Positions 63,628 to 64,000 of a stretch of DNA of 64,000 nucleotides are shown here, one piece after another (within the stretch, counting starts at the first letter, position 1; every line of letters begins with the position of its first letter). The stretch comes from CBDCUW01 sp965222745 (GTDB lineage Bacteria; Planctomycetota; Planctomycetia; Pirellulales; Pirellulaceae). A program made the position numbers and the translations under genes. The notes beneath the pieces are model-generated. The model worked only from the letters and a program-made list of their open reading frames with translations. It made no database searches and was not told where the DNA came from. The stretch spans positions 2,604,001-2,668,000 of the forward strand of contig CBDCUW010000004.1 in the NCBI GenBank assembly GCA_965222745.1. The letters are read 5' to 3'.

Positions 63628-63867
63628 TGCCGCCAGATAATCGGCCTGCCGCCGGAAAAACGGTACGACGGGCGATCGAGGTCGGTAGGATATGCCTACC
63701 CACATTCAGCGGTCGTTGGCGATCAGCCTTGGATGATCGATTCGGTCGACGAGGAAAACATCGAAATCGCTCGCATCCCACCTAAAGAGCTAAATGAGAT
63801 CGAGTGGATTAATCCGGCTTACAATCCACAACAGCCACTGGTGGCAACGGAGCGGCGGCGCGACTAG
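63620..63867 (+). other. Coding-like fragment without recognised family
   Basis: The plus frame open from 63620 to TAG 63865-63867 has protein-like composition (VGYAYPHSAVVGDQPWMIDS, VDEENIEIARIPPKELNEIE, WINPAYNPQQPLVATERRRD). The only ATG is at 63733, giving 44 residues. It may be the C-terminal relic of a lost gene. From 63868 to the window end I see no further supported gene, though a frame opening at ATG 63926 runs off the edge. Confidence 0.3.
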
Positions 63868-64000
63868 GGTGTTCGGTTCAGCGGAACGTCCCGCAGCGAA
63901 AACCGACTCAAGAGGAACGGGTGGATGCTGGATTCAGTCACAGCGTTTGCTTTCCTGGGCCAACGCACAGTCAGGCAACAGTCAGTCAGACAAGAACGAG

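Overview
The window looks like chromosome of a planctomycete, most likely a Pirellulales/Rhodopirellula-type marine bacterium. This is inferred from content: six secreted Cys-type sulfatases, several planctomycete-type cytochrome c modules (PSCyt1/DUF1549/DUF1553 and DUF1587/1592/1588/1585 families) paired with Tat-exported DUF1501 or DUF1552 proteins, DUF1080 domains, PQQ-propeller proteins, ECF sigma factors paired with Ser/Thr kinases, and a giant YD-repeat protein. I saw no rRNA, tRNA or CRISPR array.

Region 1 (0.2-22 kb) is a polysaccharide-degradation island. It holds a sulfatase, a DUF1501 protein and its PSCyt1/DUF1549/DUF1553 partner, then three secreted agarase-like (GH50-type, by resemblance) glycoside hydrolases in tandem, three more sulfatases, and a large methyltransferase/PQQ-propeller fusion. 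It is littered with gene remnants (DUF1080, DUF1552-like, LamG, CehA-like). A family of short palindromes (GTAGGACGGGCAC...) occurs six times between 5.5 and 8.9 kb, four of them inside reading frames that stay open.

Region 2 (22-31 kb) is regulatory. It contains a natural chimera of a truncated ECF sigma factor and a membrane-anchored WD40 propeller, a WD40 lipoprotein, an FAD-dependent sugar-lactone oxidase, and an intact ECF sigma/Ser-Thr kinase pair with an ATGA overlap, followed by an exported protein.

Region 3 (32-40.5 kb) is a defence island. A pseudokinase-plus-COG1112-type helicase protein overlaps by 4 bp a winged-helix/PLD-like protein, the domain layout of a type I Mokosh anti-phage system. 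The PLD-like gene is interrupted by a 1606-bp ISKra4-like insertion sequence flanked by a 6-bp duplication (TGCGGT). Removing the element and one copy of the duplication restores a 656-codon reading frame exactly. A divergent AAA ATPase gene shares the 141-bp promoter region.

Region 4 (41-52.5 kb) holds two divergently oriented cytochrome/DUF1552 operons. One carries an exported ankyrin-repeat protein, the other a sulfatase. A 210-bp palindromic element with a perfect 25-bp hairpin lies in the second.

Region 5 (52.5-64 kb) contains a 2178-residue RHS/YD-repeat protein with a distinctive C-terminal tip, followed 7 bp later by a small multi-spanning membrane protein (candidate toxin and immunity pair). 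An HpcH/HpaI-type aldolase, a sixth sulfatase and decayed fragments complete the window.
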